From assembly GCF_014493765.1 (NCBI RefSeq), contig NZ_JACTVJ010000011.1, forward strand, positions 62,001 to 126,000: DNA of 64,000 nucleotides, given 5' to 3'. Shown here in pieces: positions 1-8,228 of this stretch. The position numbers and the translations under genes are program-made. This stretch comes from Streptomyces polyasparticus (GTDB taxonomy: Bacteria; Actinomycetota; Actinomycetes; Streptomycetales; Streptomycetaceae). Every line of letters starts with the position of its first letter. Position 1 is the first letter of the stretch. The notes below the pieces were generated by a model. The model did no database searches. It saw only the letters and a program-made list of their open reading frames with translations, and was not told the origin of the DNA.

Positions 1-113
1 AGGTTGAGCACGCCGGTCGCCCGGTACGTGACGATCAGGCCGATGCCGGTCAGGGCCGCCGCGCTGCCCACGGCCAGACCGGCCAGGGTGAGGTCCCACG
101 TCAGCGAGTTCAC
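1..113 (-). CDS. Branched-chain amino acid-type ABC transporter permease (5' end only)
   Basis: Only the first 37 codons are present; the gene runs off the left edge. It starts at GTG (111-113) and encodes a hydrophobic N-terminus containing GIGLIVTYRATGVLN, the first membrane helix and loop typical of LivH-type permeases, which in Streptomyces are often fused to LivM or an ATPase. The start lies 3 bases after the stop of the upstream membrane-protein gene, so the two are probably cotranscribed. The binding-protein gene at 1376-2674 is the likely partner, although it is on the other strand. The family call is by sequence recognition; the fusion state cannot be seen here. Confidence 0.75.
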   Translation of the reverse strand, partial: MNSLTWDLTLAGLAVGSAAALTGIGLIVTYRATGVLN

Positions 114-116
114 CGC

Positions 117-593
117 TCAGGACTCCGGACCGGCCTCGGCGCCATCGGAGTCCGGTTCGCAGATCGGACACGGGTCGAGCTCTCCGTCGGCCAGCGCGTG
201 CGCGTCGGCCGGTACGGCCTGGGGTTTGCCCGCGACGAGCGGGCAGTCGGCGCGGTGGAAGAGCGTGCCCCCGGGCACGAGCAGCAGCTCGCCGCTGGTC
301 GCCGGCGGCCGGCGCAGATCCGGTGGCGCCTCTTCCTGGACGAGCAGCGTGTACAGCTCGTTCATCTGCCCCGAGGCCGCAAGGCGCGCGGCATGCGCCA
401 TGAGGATCGCGCCGGCGACGATGAGCGCCGCGCCCGGCAGGGTGCAGGAGGCCAGATAGGGAACCTGGCGTTCCACGAACCGCTCGCCCGAGATCCCGTA
501 CCAGCCGATCACACAGAGCACGGCGCCGAGCGCCGCGGCGGCGAGGCCCGCCCACAGCAAGGGGTGCACTGTCCGCAGTCGAGCAGTCCGCAT
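117..593 (-). CDS. Small membrane protein with C-terminal Cys/His metal-binding-like motif
   Basis: 158 residues. The start ATG at 593 follows a GAGGGGG ribosome site by about 8 bases; longer reading frames upstream lack support. Two hydrophobic segments (about residues 9-31 and 45-67) are followed by a cytoplasmic-looking tail. The tail ends in HRADCPLVAG then, about 20 residues on, LDPCPICEPD, a spacing that recalls the zinc-binding repeat of Ada-like domains. It sits immediately upstream of the ABC permease gene, so it may be an accessory or regulatory subunit of that transporter. The function is not known to me; the metal-binding idea is inference from the Cys/His pattern. Confidence 0.7.
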   Translation of the reverse strand: MRTARLRTVHPLLWAGLAAAALGAVLCVIGWYGISGERFVERQVPYLASCTLPGAALIVAGAILMAHAARLAASGQMNELYTLLVQEEAPPDLRRPPATSGELLLVPGGTLFHRADCPLVAGKPQAVPADAHALADGELDPCPICEPDSDGAEAGPES

Positions 594-786
594 CCGGGCC
601 CCCTCGGGATCCGATTCACGTGTGGGTGCGTCCCTGTCGGCAGGAGAGTCGACAGGAAGACGTGTCGATTGAGGCGTGTCTGTCGATCGCTCTGTTCTTG
701 TCAGCCGATCGCTTGCACTATGCCTTCTTGAAGCTGACCCTGAAAGCACCGGGCTGTGCCCGGTCCGACACCCGGTGGTGAGCCAG

Positions 787-1371
787 ATGGTCCTCGGGAG
801 CAGCCCCCCTACGCGTACCAGGAGGCGTTGGTCCGCGCTCGTCGCGGCAACGGTCCTGGTCATCGGCCCGGCCCTCACGGCCTGCGGTGACGACGGAGGA
901 GGGGGCACCGACGATCCGCCGCCCACCCCCTCCAAGGACAAGACGACCAGCGCACCCGCGGATCCCACGAGCGCGTCTCCGTCCGAGGAGGCACCCGGCG
1001 GCGGTCAGCCGGAGGATCCCGCGGCGGCCGAGAAGGAGATCAAGACCAACTTCGCGAAGTTCTTCGACCCCAAGGTCTCGATGGCCGAGAAGGAGAAGGT
1101 CCTGGAGAACGGCACCAAGATGCGGCCCGTCCTGCAGGCCTTCAGCGGGGACGAACGCGGTCAGCAGACCACGGCCGAGGTCAAGAAGGTGACCTTCACC
1201 TCGCCGACCGCCGCCAACGTCGCCTACGACCTCTCGCTCAACGGCGCGGTCGTCCTCCCGGGCGCCGCGGGAGCGGTGGTGGAGCAGGACGGCACCTGGA
1301 AGGTGTCGGTCAAGACGCTCTGCGGACTGCTCGCGATGAGCGGCAGCACCACACCGCTGCCCGGCTGTTGA
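787..1371 (+). CDS. Secreted lipoprotein, low-complexity linker plus NTF2-like-sized domain
   Basis: About 194 residues from ATG 787 (GTG 778 is a possible alternative). A twin-Arg-rich n-region and hydrophobic core end in a lipobox LTAC, so export and lipidation are expected. A Gly/Pro/Thr/Ser-rich linker (about 35-75) leads to a compact domain (about 80-190) rich in KVSMAEKEKVLENG and ending TWKVSVKTLCGLL, of the size and texture of the small NTF2-like/low-molecular-weight antigen lipoproteins of actinomycetes. It lies 4 bases upstream of the solute-binding lipoprotein gene, hence an operon. The 194-bp divergent region upstream holds a hairpin at 633-656. The exact role is unknown. Confidence 0.8.
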   Translation: MVLGSSPPTRTRRRWSALVAATVLVIGPALTACGDDGGGGTDDPPPTPSKDKTTSAPADPTSASPSEEAPGGGQPEDPAAAEKEIKTNFAKFFDPKVSMAEKEKVLENGTKMRPVLQAFSGDERGQQTTAEVKKVTFTSPTAANVAYDLSLNGAVVLPGAAGAVVEQDGTWKVSVKTLCGLLAMSGSTTPLPGC

Positions 1372-1375
1372 GCGG

Positions 1376-2674
1376 ATGAAGGCAAGGCCGTACGGGTATG
1401 TGTCCGCGGCGCTGCTCGCCCTGGTCGCCGCCGGCTGCGGCAGCCGGCTGCCGGAGAGCGAGTTCACCGGCCGGCCCACCGGGACCGGGCAGCCCGCGGA
1501 CACCTCGCCCCTGCGCGTCGGGATCATCGCGAGCGAGACGAGCCCGGTGGGCGGCGAGGCGTTCACCGGGCCGCGGGACGGCGCGAAGGTGTACTTCGAC
1601 CGTCTGAACGCCGCGGGCGGGATCGGCGGCCGCAAGGTGGAGGTGCACACCTGCGACGACGGCGGCAGCGGCGTCGGCAACAACGAGTGTGTGCACCAGC
1701 TCGTCGACGAGCAGCAGGTCGTCGCGCTCGTCGCCACGACCACGCTCGATTACGAGGGCGCCCCGCGGGTGTCCGACGCGGGCGTCCCGGACATCGGCGG
1801 GCAGCCGATCGGGCCCGCGTACGACACGTATCCGCATCTGTACTCGATCTACGGCTCGCTCGCGCCGCGCAAGGGCGGCGAGGCGGGCTGGGACGGCAAG
1901 CAGTACGGCGGCACCGAGATCTACCGCTACTTCAAGCGTGAACACGGCGCCCGCACCGCCGCCGTGGTCTCGTACAACCAGGCTGCGTCGGCGGGCTATG
2001 CCCAGCTGATCACGCGCGGTCTGCAGGCCGAGGGGTACAAGGTCGTCAACGAGCAGGTCGACCTGGCGCTGCCCAACTTCCGTGCCGTCGCGGCCGACTT
2101 GAAGGAGCAGGGCGCCGATCTGGTCTTCGACGCGATCGACTCGCACGGCAACGCCCAGCTCTGCAAGGCGATGGACCAGGTCGGCACGAAGGTGACCGCG
2201 AAGGTCACCAACGCCCAGAACTGGAACTCGGGCGTGGCCGAGGACTACGCGGACTCCCCGCGCTGCCGCAACGCCCTGTGGGTGACCGGATCGAGCCGCA
2301 ACTACCAGGACCCCGACAGCGAGGCCGCGAAGGAGTTCCGGGACGCGATGAGGGGAGCGGACCGCCGGCTCTCGCAGTGGCAGCTCGAAGGCTGGGCGGC
2401 CGCCATGTGGTTCACGGACGCGGCGACGTCCTGTGCGGAGCAGGAGTCGGGTGTCACGCGGGAGTGCGTGGACGCGTTCATGAAGAGAGGTGAGCCCTAC
2501 GACGCACGCGGACTGCTCATCCCCGTCGTCTTCGAGCAGCGCCCCGAGCCGCCGAAGACCCGCAGGACCTGTCTGTCGGTGGCGCGCTGGCAGGACGCGA
2601 AGGGCTGGGTGACCGAGGGCGGCGACATGAACGAGAACTGCTTCGAGGTGCCGCAACTGCCCTACGAGCAGTAG
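1376..2674 (+). CDS. ABC transporter substrate-binding lipoprotein (LivK/Peripla_BP_6 type)
   Basis: 432 residues. The signal peptide ends in lipobox VAAGC (Cys about 21), giving a membrane-anchored extracellular binding protein. The body has the two-lobe type I periplasmic fold order: LRVGIIASETSPVGGEAFTGPRDGAKVYFDRLNAAGGIGGRKVEVHTCDDGG in pieces, then a central AAVVSYNQAASAGYAQLI segment and a C-terminal lobe with several Cys. It follows the lipoprotein gene by 4 bp. The permease that would work with it is presumably the one cut at the left edge, transcribed divergently. The substrate is not predictable; amino acids, amides or short acids are typical of the family. Confidence 0.88.
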   Translation: MKARPYGYVSAALLALVAAGCGSRLPESEFTGRPTGTGQPADTSPLRVGIIASETSPVGGEAFTGPRDGAKVYFDRLNAAGGIGGRKVEVHTCDDGGSGVGNNECVHQLVDEQQVVALVATTTLDYEGAPRVSDAGVPDIGGQPIGPAYDTYPHLYSIYGSLAPRKGGEAGWDGKQYGGTEIYRYFKREHGARTAAVVSYNQAASAGYAQLITRGLQAEGYKVVNEQVDLALPNFRAVAADLKEQGADLVFDAIDSHGNAQLCKAMDQVGTKVTAKVTNAQNWNSGVAEDYADSPRCRNALWVTGSSRNYQDPDSEAAKEFRDAMRGADRRLSQWQLEGWAAAMWFTDAATSCAEQESGVTRECVDAFMKRGEPYDARGLLIPVVFEQRPEPPKTRRTCLSVARWQDAKGWVTEGGDMNENCFEVPQLPYEQ

Positions 2675-2683
2675 AACCCAGCC

Positions 2684-3547
2684 CTACCGCGCCGCCTCCG
2701 GCCGCACCATCACACAGTCGAACTCGACCACACGCCCCGTCGCCGGCTCCCGCGTGACCGGATACATCCCGGTGATGCCGAAACCCCGGCTCTCGTACGC
2801 GGCGATCGACTCGGCCATGGCGGGGCTGCCCTCGTACAGCCTGAGCGGTGCGATCTCGGACTGCAGTCCCACGAACTCGTCGATGCGCTTGCCGCCGCCC
2901 TCGAAGACCTGCAGATCGAACCCCTGCGTATCCATCTTCAGATACGGGCACGGGGCGGCGATCCCGTCGAGCGCCTCGTCGATCACGGCGTCGAGCCGGC
3001 GGACCGTGATCTCCTCGGTGCGGCCGTTCTTGAACCGCTTGTAGCGGCCGCGTCCGTAATCGCTCGGCGGCAGCAGCGAGTTCATGGTCTTCCAGTCGAT
3101 ATGGATGGTGCTCGTGCCTTCCTCGCTGCCGAGGGCGTAGTTGTGCACCAGCCAGTCCGGATCGTTCGCGGCCGCCTCGCGCAGCCGCTCGAAGGTGAGC
3201 GGGACCGGCTCGAAGGAGACGATCCGTCCCTTGTAGCCGGAGCGGCGCAGCCGCTTCGCGTACTGGCCCGCGTTGGCGCCCACGTCGAAGACGCAGTTCA
3301 CCTCGTACTTGTCGAGGATCCCGGCCACATGGTGATGGCAGAGGTACTGGGCGGCGGCGAGCTGGAACTCCCGCTCGTCGGCCACATCCTGGCCCGCGCG
3401 GACCAGCAGATGGGCCCCGGCGCCGCCGAAGCGCGCGTGCTTCCACCTGCCGCGCCGGGAGACCACCGCGGCTCCCGGCTCCAGATCGAGCACGTGCACA
3501 CCGAACCGCGGCAGTGTGCGGAGCAGCCGTCGGAAGAGCGTTGCCAT
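2684..3547 (-). CDS. FkbM family SAM-dependent methyltransferase
   Basis: 287 residues from ATG 3547 (an in-frame start 24 bp upstream exists but adds a Cys-rich tag). Motif I is VFDVGANAGQYAKRL, followed by an acidic SFEPVP (motif II) and YLKMDTQGFDLQVFEGG typical of the FkbM fold. Such enzymes O-methylate sugars or polyketides. It is convergent with the binding-protein gene (10-bp gap) and divergent from a glycosyltransferase, so a cell-surface glycan or glycolipid substrate is plausible. The target is inference. Confidence 0.88.
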   Translation of the reverse strand: MATLFRRLLRTLPRFGVHVLDLEPGAAVVSRRGRWKHARFGGAGAHLLVRAGQDVADEREFQLAAAQYLCHHHVAGILDKYEVNCVFDVGANAGQYAKRLRRSGYKGRIVSFEPVPLTFERLREAAANDPDWLVHNYALGSEEGTSTIHIDWKTMNSLLPPSDYGRGRYKRFKNGRTEEITVRRLDAVIDEALDGIAAPCPYLKMDTQGFDLQVFEGGGKRIDEFVGLQSEIAPLRLYEGSPAMAESIAAYESRGFGITGMYPVTREPATGRVVEFDCVMVRPEAAR

Positions 3548-3745
3548 GCATCCACCCTGGCAGAGATGCACGTGGCCGAGGAAGGCATGTGCGTGCGGGG
3601 AAACCGGGACGAGAGGTGCGGAGCCCGGCCCTACGCGTCACGAAGATCAAACGTTTCGGGAACGAGCGCCTACCGGAACCCAACCAGTACGCACGTTCGG
3701 ACGTCACATCTGATGTCAGGCGGACATCGGGGAGGGGAAGTCCAG

Positions 3746-5074
3746 ATGTCCGCAGGGAAACGGGGAACTTGGGGACGCATGCGCATCTCATTCCTGATCA
3801 ACAGCGCCTATGGCATCGGGGGGACGATCAGGACCACTTTCAACCTCGCCGAACAGCTCGCGCAGCAGCACGAGGTCGAGGTGGTCTCGGTCTTCCGCAA
3901 CCGGGAGCGGCCCTTGCTCGCACCGGACGGGAACGTGCCCGTCCGCTACCTCGTCGACCTGCGCAGACAGGAGTCGACCTTCGAGGGCGACGATCCCGAG
4001 AACAAGCTGCCGTCCCGTGTGTTCGCGCGCCACGACGGCGCCTACGACCGCTACAGCCTGCTGACCGACCGGCGGATCGGCGCGTATCTCGCGACCACCG
4101 ACGCGGATGTGGTCATCGGCACCCGGCCCGGGCTCAACACCCATCTGGTACGGCAGGCACGTCGCGGCCCCGTCCTGCTGGGCCAGGAGCATCTGACCTA
4201 CTCCACCCACCCGCCCCGCCTCCAGCGCGAGCTGCGGGCCCTGTATCCGCGCCTGGACGCGCTGATCACGGTGACGGAGAAGGACGCCCGCGACTACCGC
4301 AGGCTGTGGCTGCCCGGCGTGCGTGTGGAGTCCGTGCCGAACTCGGTGCCGGACGCCGGTCTCGCACCCGCGGACGGCCGGGGCAAGTGGGTGATCGCGG
4401 CCGGACGGCTGGCCCGCATGAAGCGCTACGACCTGCTGATACGTGCCTTCGCGCAGGTGGTCGAGGAGCGGCCGGACTGGCGTCTTCGGATCTACGGAGG
4501 CGGCGTCGAGCGGCAGAAGCTGCGCGAACTCGTCGAGCGCCTCGGCCTGTACAACCACGTCTTCCTGATGGGCCCGGTCAGCCCGCTCGAACCCGAGTGG
4601 GGCAAGGGGGCGATCGCCGCGGTTTCCTCCAGCTTCGAGCCCTTCGGGATGACCATCGTCGAGGCGATGCGCGCGGGTCTGCCGGTGGTCGCCACCGACT
4701 GTCCGCACGGCCCCGGCGAGATCATCACGCCTGGCGTGGACGGGCAGCTCGTGCCCAACGGCGACGTCAAGGCCATGGGCGCCGCGCTCCTCGGCCTGAT
4801 CAACGACGACGAGAAGCGCGCCGCGATGGGCCGTGCGGCACGTGAGCGCGCGCACCGCTACGACCCGGCGACGATCGGCGAACGCTACGACCGGCTCCTG
4901 ACCGAGCTCGTCGCCCGCCGGGGCCCGCTGCGCTCCGGTGCCCACCGGGCCCGCGGTGCGCTGGTCGGCAGGGCGTACGCGGCCAGGAACGTGGCCGGCA
5001 CGGTGCGGCAGGGCGTGGGCTATGTGAAGAGGAACGGCGTGCGGGCGGCCGTCATGAAGGCGAGGACCGTATGA
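3746..5074 (+). CDS. Glycosyltransferase family 4 (GT-B)
   Basis: About 442 residues from ATG 3746, which has an AGGGGAAG ribosome site 5-6 bases upstream; ATG 3779 (MRISFLINSAYGIGG) is the alternative that matches the usual family N-terminus. The N-lobe holds the GIGGTIRTTFNLAEQ glycine loop. The C-lobe carries ViAAGRLARMKRYDLLI and the donor-binding SSFEPFGMTIVEAMRAGLPVVATDCPHGPGEI with the EX7E-like motif. It uses a nucleotide-sugar donor and is cytoplasmic. Its stop overlaps the start of the next gene in ATGA, so the two proteins are made together. Four GACATC/GATGTC half-sites lie upstream (3700-3750). Confidence 0.9.
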   Translation: MSAGKRGTWGRMRISFLINSAYGIGGTIRTTFNLAEQLAQQHEVEVVSVFRNRERPLLAPDGNVPVRYLVDLRRQESTFEGDDPENKLPSRVFARHDGAYDRYSLLTDRRIGAYLATTDADVVIGTRPGLNTHLVRQARRGPVLLGQEHLTYSTHPPRLQRELRALYPRLDALITVTEKDARDYRRLWLPGVRVESVPNSVPDAGLAPADGRGKWVIAAGRLARMKRYDLLIRAFAQVVEERPDWRLRIYGGGVERQKLRELVERLGLYNHVFLMGPVSPLEPEWGKGAIAAVSSSFEPFGMTIVEAMRAGLPVVATDCPHGPGEIITPGVDGQLVPNGDVKAMGAALLGLINDDEKRAAMGRAARERAHRYDPATIGERYDRLLTELVARRGPLRSGAHRARGALVGRAYAARNVAGTVRQGVGYVKRNGVRAAVMKARTV

Positions 5075-5904
5075 GCACAGCGTCACCTGCCCCGTCCGTG
5101 CCGAGCGCAGGGCCGCGTGCCTTCTGCGCCGCCGATGCCGACGGGGGCGTCTCCATCGAACTGGCGCTGCCCGAGGCCGCGGACCGCCGGTCCTGCCTTC
5201 TGCTGCGCCGCCACGCCAAGCAGGCGCAGGACGAGGTACGGCTGCCGCTCGCGGAGCTGCCCGGCGGCCGCCTCCGGGCGGAGCTGCCGGTCGGCACCGC
5301 GCTGCGTGAGGGCCGGTGGGATGTGTATCTGGTGCTCGACGACGAAGAGCCGGTCAGAGTGCTGCCGGGGATGAACGATCTGCGCGCCCTGCTCGACCGT
5401 GAGGCGCACAAGGTGGAGGGCAAGCTCCGGGTCCGTATCCCGTATCCCGCGAAGGAGGGCCATCTCGCGGTGCGCGCCTGGCAGCGGGGGCCGCACGCCG
5501 AGGCGGGGGAGCTGCACATCGGCGAGGGCCGGCTCACCCTCCAGGGACGGCTGCTCGGCGCCGAGTTCGGCGAGGAGGCGGATCTGCTGGCGGACCTGCG
5601 CGGCAGCGCGGAGCCGCCGGTGACCGTCGAAGTGAAGGTCAGCGGCGACGAGTTCACCGCCACCGTTCCGTACCGGAAGCTCGGACCGGGCCTGTGGGAC
5701 CTGCGTCTGCGGCCCTCGGGTGCGCAGGGGCCGCGCGTGCGGGTCGGGCGGCTGCTCGACGACGTCGCCGACAAGAAGCCGGTGTTCCGCTACCCGTCGT
5801 CGCGGGTGACGGGCGAGTACGGCCCGGTCGAGGCCGAGCCGTACTACACCGTCGACAACGATCTGTCGGTCAAGGTGCAGGCCTGCGAGGAGGAGACCGC
5901 CTAG
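5071..5904 (+). CDS. Protein of unknown function coupled to GT4 glycosyltransferase
   Basis: 277 residues, no recognised catalytic motif and no signal peptide. Two segments resemble each other: [21 protein letters not shown] (about 85-110) and [22 protein letters not shown] (about 210-235). This suggests a duplicated beta-sandwich module. Translation is coupled to the glycosyltransferase by an ATGA overlap, and similar unknown proteins are commonly paired with GT4 enzymes in streptomycetes, so a helper or glycan-binding role is likely. The stop codon shares the tetranucleotide CTAG (5901-5904) with the stop of the convergent epoxide hydrolase. Confidence 0.75.
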   Translation: MSTASPAPSVPSAGPRAFCAADADGGVSIELALPEAADRRSCLLLRRHAKQAQDEVRLPLAELPGGRLRAELPVGTALREGRWDVYLVLDDEEPVRVLPGMNDLRALLDREAHKVEGKLRVRIPYPAKEGHLAVRAWQRGPHAEAGELHIGEGRLTLQGRLLGAEFGEEADLLADLRGSAEPPVTVEVKVSGDEFTATVPYRKLGPGLWDLRLRPSGAQGPRVRVGRLLDDVADKKPVFRYPSSRVTGEYGPVEAEPYYTVDNDLSVKVQACEEETA

Positions 5905-7085
5905 CGCACGGTGCGGAAGAACTCCCTTACGTCGCCCAGGAGTTCCTGCGGGGCCTCCAGGGCGGCGAAGTGCCCGCCCGTCTCGTACTCGTTCCAGTGC
6001 GTGATGGTGTTCAGGTCCTCGGCCCACCGGCGGATCGCCGCGTCCTCGTAGAAGTTGGCGACCCCGGTGGGCACCGGGGACGGTGCGGACGGGAACCAGT
6101 CGAGTACATGGGTGTTCTCGTAGTAGATCCGCGCCGCCGAGCCGCCCGTGCCGGTCAGCCAGTAGAACATCACGTTGGTCAGGAGCGTGTCCCGGTCGAC
6201 CGCGTCCTCGGGCAGCTCGGCGGAGGGGTGGGTCCACTCCTTGAACTTCTCGACGATCCAGGCGAGTTGCCCGACCGGCGAGTCGCTGAGGCTGTACGCG
6301 AGGGTCTGCGGGCGCGTGGACTGCAGCTTGTTGTAGCCGAAGCCCTCGCTCATGAACCAGTTGATCTTCTCGAGCCGCTTGAGCTCCTTCTCGGTCAGCT
6401 GGGCCCTGAATTCGTCCGGGACCGGGCCGAGCGGGATGAACCCGACCGAGGCGGCGTTCACATGGATGCCGATCACGGCCTCGGGCTCGATCCGGCCGAG
6501 CGTCGGCGAGATGATCGCGCCGAGGTCGCCGCCCTGGGCGCCGTACCGCTCGTATCCGAGCCGCCGCATCAGCTCGTGCCAGGCCCTGGCGACCCGGGTG
6601 GCGTTCCAGCCCTTGTCCCGGGTCGGCCCGGAGAAGCCGAAGCCGGGGATCGAGGGGACCACCACATGGAAGGCGTCCGACGGGTCCCCGCCATGGGCGC
6701 GCGGGTCGCTGAGCGGGCCGATGAGCTCGAGGAACTCCACGATCGAGCCCGGCCAGCCGTGCGTGAGGATCAGCGGGAGCGCGTCCGGTTCGGGTGAGCG
6801 GACGTGCACGAAGTGCACGTTGGCACCGTCGATCTCGGTGGTGAACTGCGGCAGGTCGTTGATCCGGGCCTCGTGCTTGCGCCAGTCGTACCCGGTGCGC
6901 CAGTACTCGGCCAGCGACTGTACGTACGTCAGGGAGGCGCCGTACTCCCAGTCGGTGCCGGGGAGTTGGTCCGGCCAGCGGGCCGCCGCGAGCCGGGAGC
7001 GCAGATCGTCGAGCTGCGCCTGCGGTATGTCGATCCGGAAAGGCCGGATGGAGCCGCTCTTCGAGGGTGCAGTGTTCTCTGCCAT
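5901..7085 (-). CDS. Epoxide hydrolase (EHN-type alpha/beta hydrolase)
   Basis: 394 residues from ATG 7085. It has the N-terminal EHN domain ([23 protein letters not shown]), the oxyanion motif LTHGWPGS, and the nucleophile elbow [12 protein letters not shown] in which Asp is the nucleophile, as in epoxide hydrolases. The tyrosine-bearing cap and a C-terminal catalytic His region ([12 protein letters not shown]) follow. It would open epoxides to diols in the cytoplasm. It is divergent from a WYL regulator (99 bp apart) that could control it. The stop overlaps the plus-strand neighbour in a shared CTAG. Confidence 0.9.
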   Translation of the reverse strand: MAENTAPSKSGSIRPFRIDIPQAQLDDLRSRLAAARWPDQLPGTDWEYGASLTYVQSLAEYWRTGYDWRKHEARINDLPQFTTEIDGANVHFVHVRSPEPDALPLILTHGWPGSIVEFLELIGPLSDPRAHGGDPSDAFHVVVPSIPGFGFSGPTRDKGWNATRVARAWHELMRRLGYERYGAQGGDLGAIISPTLGRIEPEAVIGIHVNAASVGFIPLGPVPDEFRAQLTEKELKRLEKINWFMSEGFGYNKLQSTRPQTLAYSLSDSPVGQLAWIVEKFKEWTHPSAELPEDAVDRDTLLTNVMFYWLTGTGGSAARIYYENTHVLDWFPSAPSPVPTGVANFYEDAAIRRWAEDLNTITHWNEYETGGHFAALEAPQELLGDVREFFRTVR

Positions 7086-7184
7086 GCCCCACAACGTAGC
7101 GGCGCTTGCGGACACCTACAGTCCTCAGGACGAACCCGGACCATGGTCATCGGGGCGCCGTGGGTCAGTGGCAGACTCGGGGCC

Positions 7185-8228
7185 ATGCTCGAGACCTCGG
7201 CCCGCCTGTTGAAGCTGCTCTCCCTCCTCCAGGCGCACCGCGAGTGGTCCGGCGCCGACCTCGCGGACCGCCTCGGCGTCACCCCGCGCACGGTGCGCCG
7301 CGATGTGGACCGGCTGCGCGAACTCGGCTACCCCGTGAACGCCTCACCCGGCACCGGGGGCGGCTACCAGCTGGGCGTGGGCGCCGAGATGCCCCCGCTC
7401 CTGCTCGACGACGAGGAGGCGGTGGCCGTCGCCGTCGGTCTGCGCACCGCGGCAGGACAGGGCATCGAGGGCATCGGCGAGACCTCGGTGCGGGCGCTCG
7501 CGAAGCTGGAGCAGGTGCTGCCCAACCGGCTCCGCCGCCGCGTCAGCACCCTCAACGCGTTCACCGTGCCGATGCTGCGCTCGGCCAGGACCTCCGCCGT
7601 CGACCCCTCGGTGCTCACCGAACTGGCCGGCGTCTGCCGCGACAGCGAGCGGCTGCGCTTCGAGTACCGCGATCACAGCGGCAGTTCCACCCGCCGTACG
7701 GTCGAACCGCACCGCCTCGTGTGCACCGAACGCCGCTGGTACCTGGTCGCGTGGGACGTGGACCGCCAGGACTGGCGCACGTTCCGCGCCGACCGCATCA
7801 CGCCCAAGCCCCCGCACGGGCCGCGGTTCGCGCCGCGCGAGGCGCCCGCCGAAGACCTTGCCGCGTATGTCTCCAAGGGCGTCTCGACCCGCGCGTACAA
7901 CGCCCAGGCCACGATCCGCCTGCACACCACGGCCGAGGAGGCGGCGGAGCGCATCTCGCCGTCCACCGGCGTCATCGAGGCCGAGACGGACAGCACCTGC
8001 ATCCTGCGTACGGGGGCCGGCAGCCTGGACGTGATGGTGATCCATGTGATGCTCATGGGTTACGAGTTCGAGGTGGTGGAACCCGCCGAGCTGACGGAGC
8101 ACATCAGGCGGAGTCGTGATCGCCTCTCCCGGGCTCTGGAACGGGGTTCGTCGCCCGCTGGAACGCCGCGAACTTCGGATGGTGCAGATCGAACGCCGGG
8201 GACTCCGAACGGATCCGGGGCAGCGTGA
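7185..8228 (+). CDS. WYL-domain transcriptional regulator (YafY/DeoR-like HTH)
   Basis: 347 residues from ATG 7185. An N-terminal winged HTH ([24 protein letters not shown]) is followed by a WYL domain containing [21 protein letters not shown] and [10 protein letters not shown], then the C-terminal WCX region. This is a DNA-binding ligand-responsive regulator, divergent from the epoxide hydrolase. The last roughly 40 codons (from about 8104) lie antisense to the 3' end of ctaD and look like low-complexity read-through (Ser/Thr/Pro/Gly-rich), suggesting that an earlier stop was lost. Function of the core is well supported; its target is inferred from position. Confidence 0.88.
   Translation: MLETSARLLKLLSLLQAHREWSGADLADRLGVTPRTVRRDVDRLRELGYPVNASPGTGGGYQLGVGAEMPPLLLDDEEAVAVAVGLRTAAGQGIEGIGETSVRALAKLEQVLPNRLRRRVSTLNAFTVPMLRSARTSAVDPSVLTELAGVCRDSERLRFEYRDHSGSSTRRTVEPHRLVCTERRWYLVAWDVDRQDWRTFRADRITPKPPHGPRFAPREAPAEDLAAYVSKGVSTRAYNAQATIRLHTTAEEAAERISPSTGVIEAETDSTCILRTGAGSLDVMVIHVMLMGYEFEVVEPAELTEHIRRSRDRLSRALERGSSPAGTPRTSDGADRTPGTPNGSGAA

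Noticed and set aside
2684-5904. Possible natural-product cluster (methyltransferase plus glycosyltransferase)
   Set aside because: No polyketide, peptide synthetase, terpene or other core biosynthetic gene lies near; cell-surface glycan modification is the simpler view.
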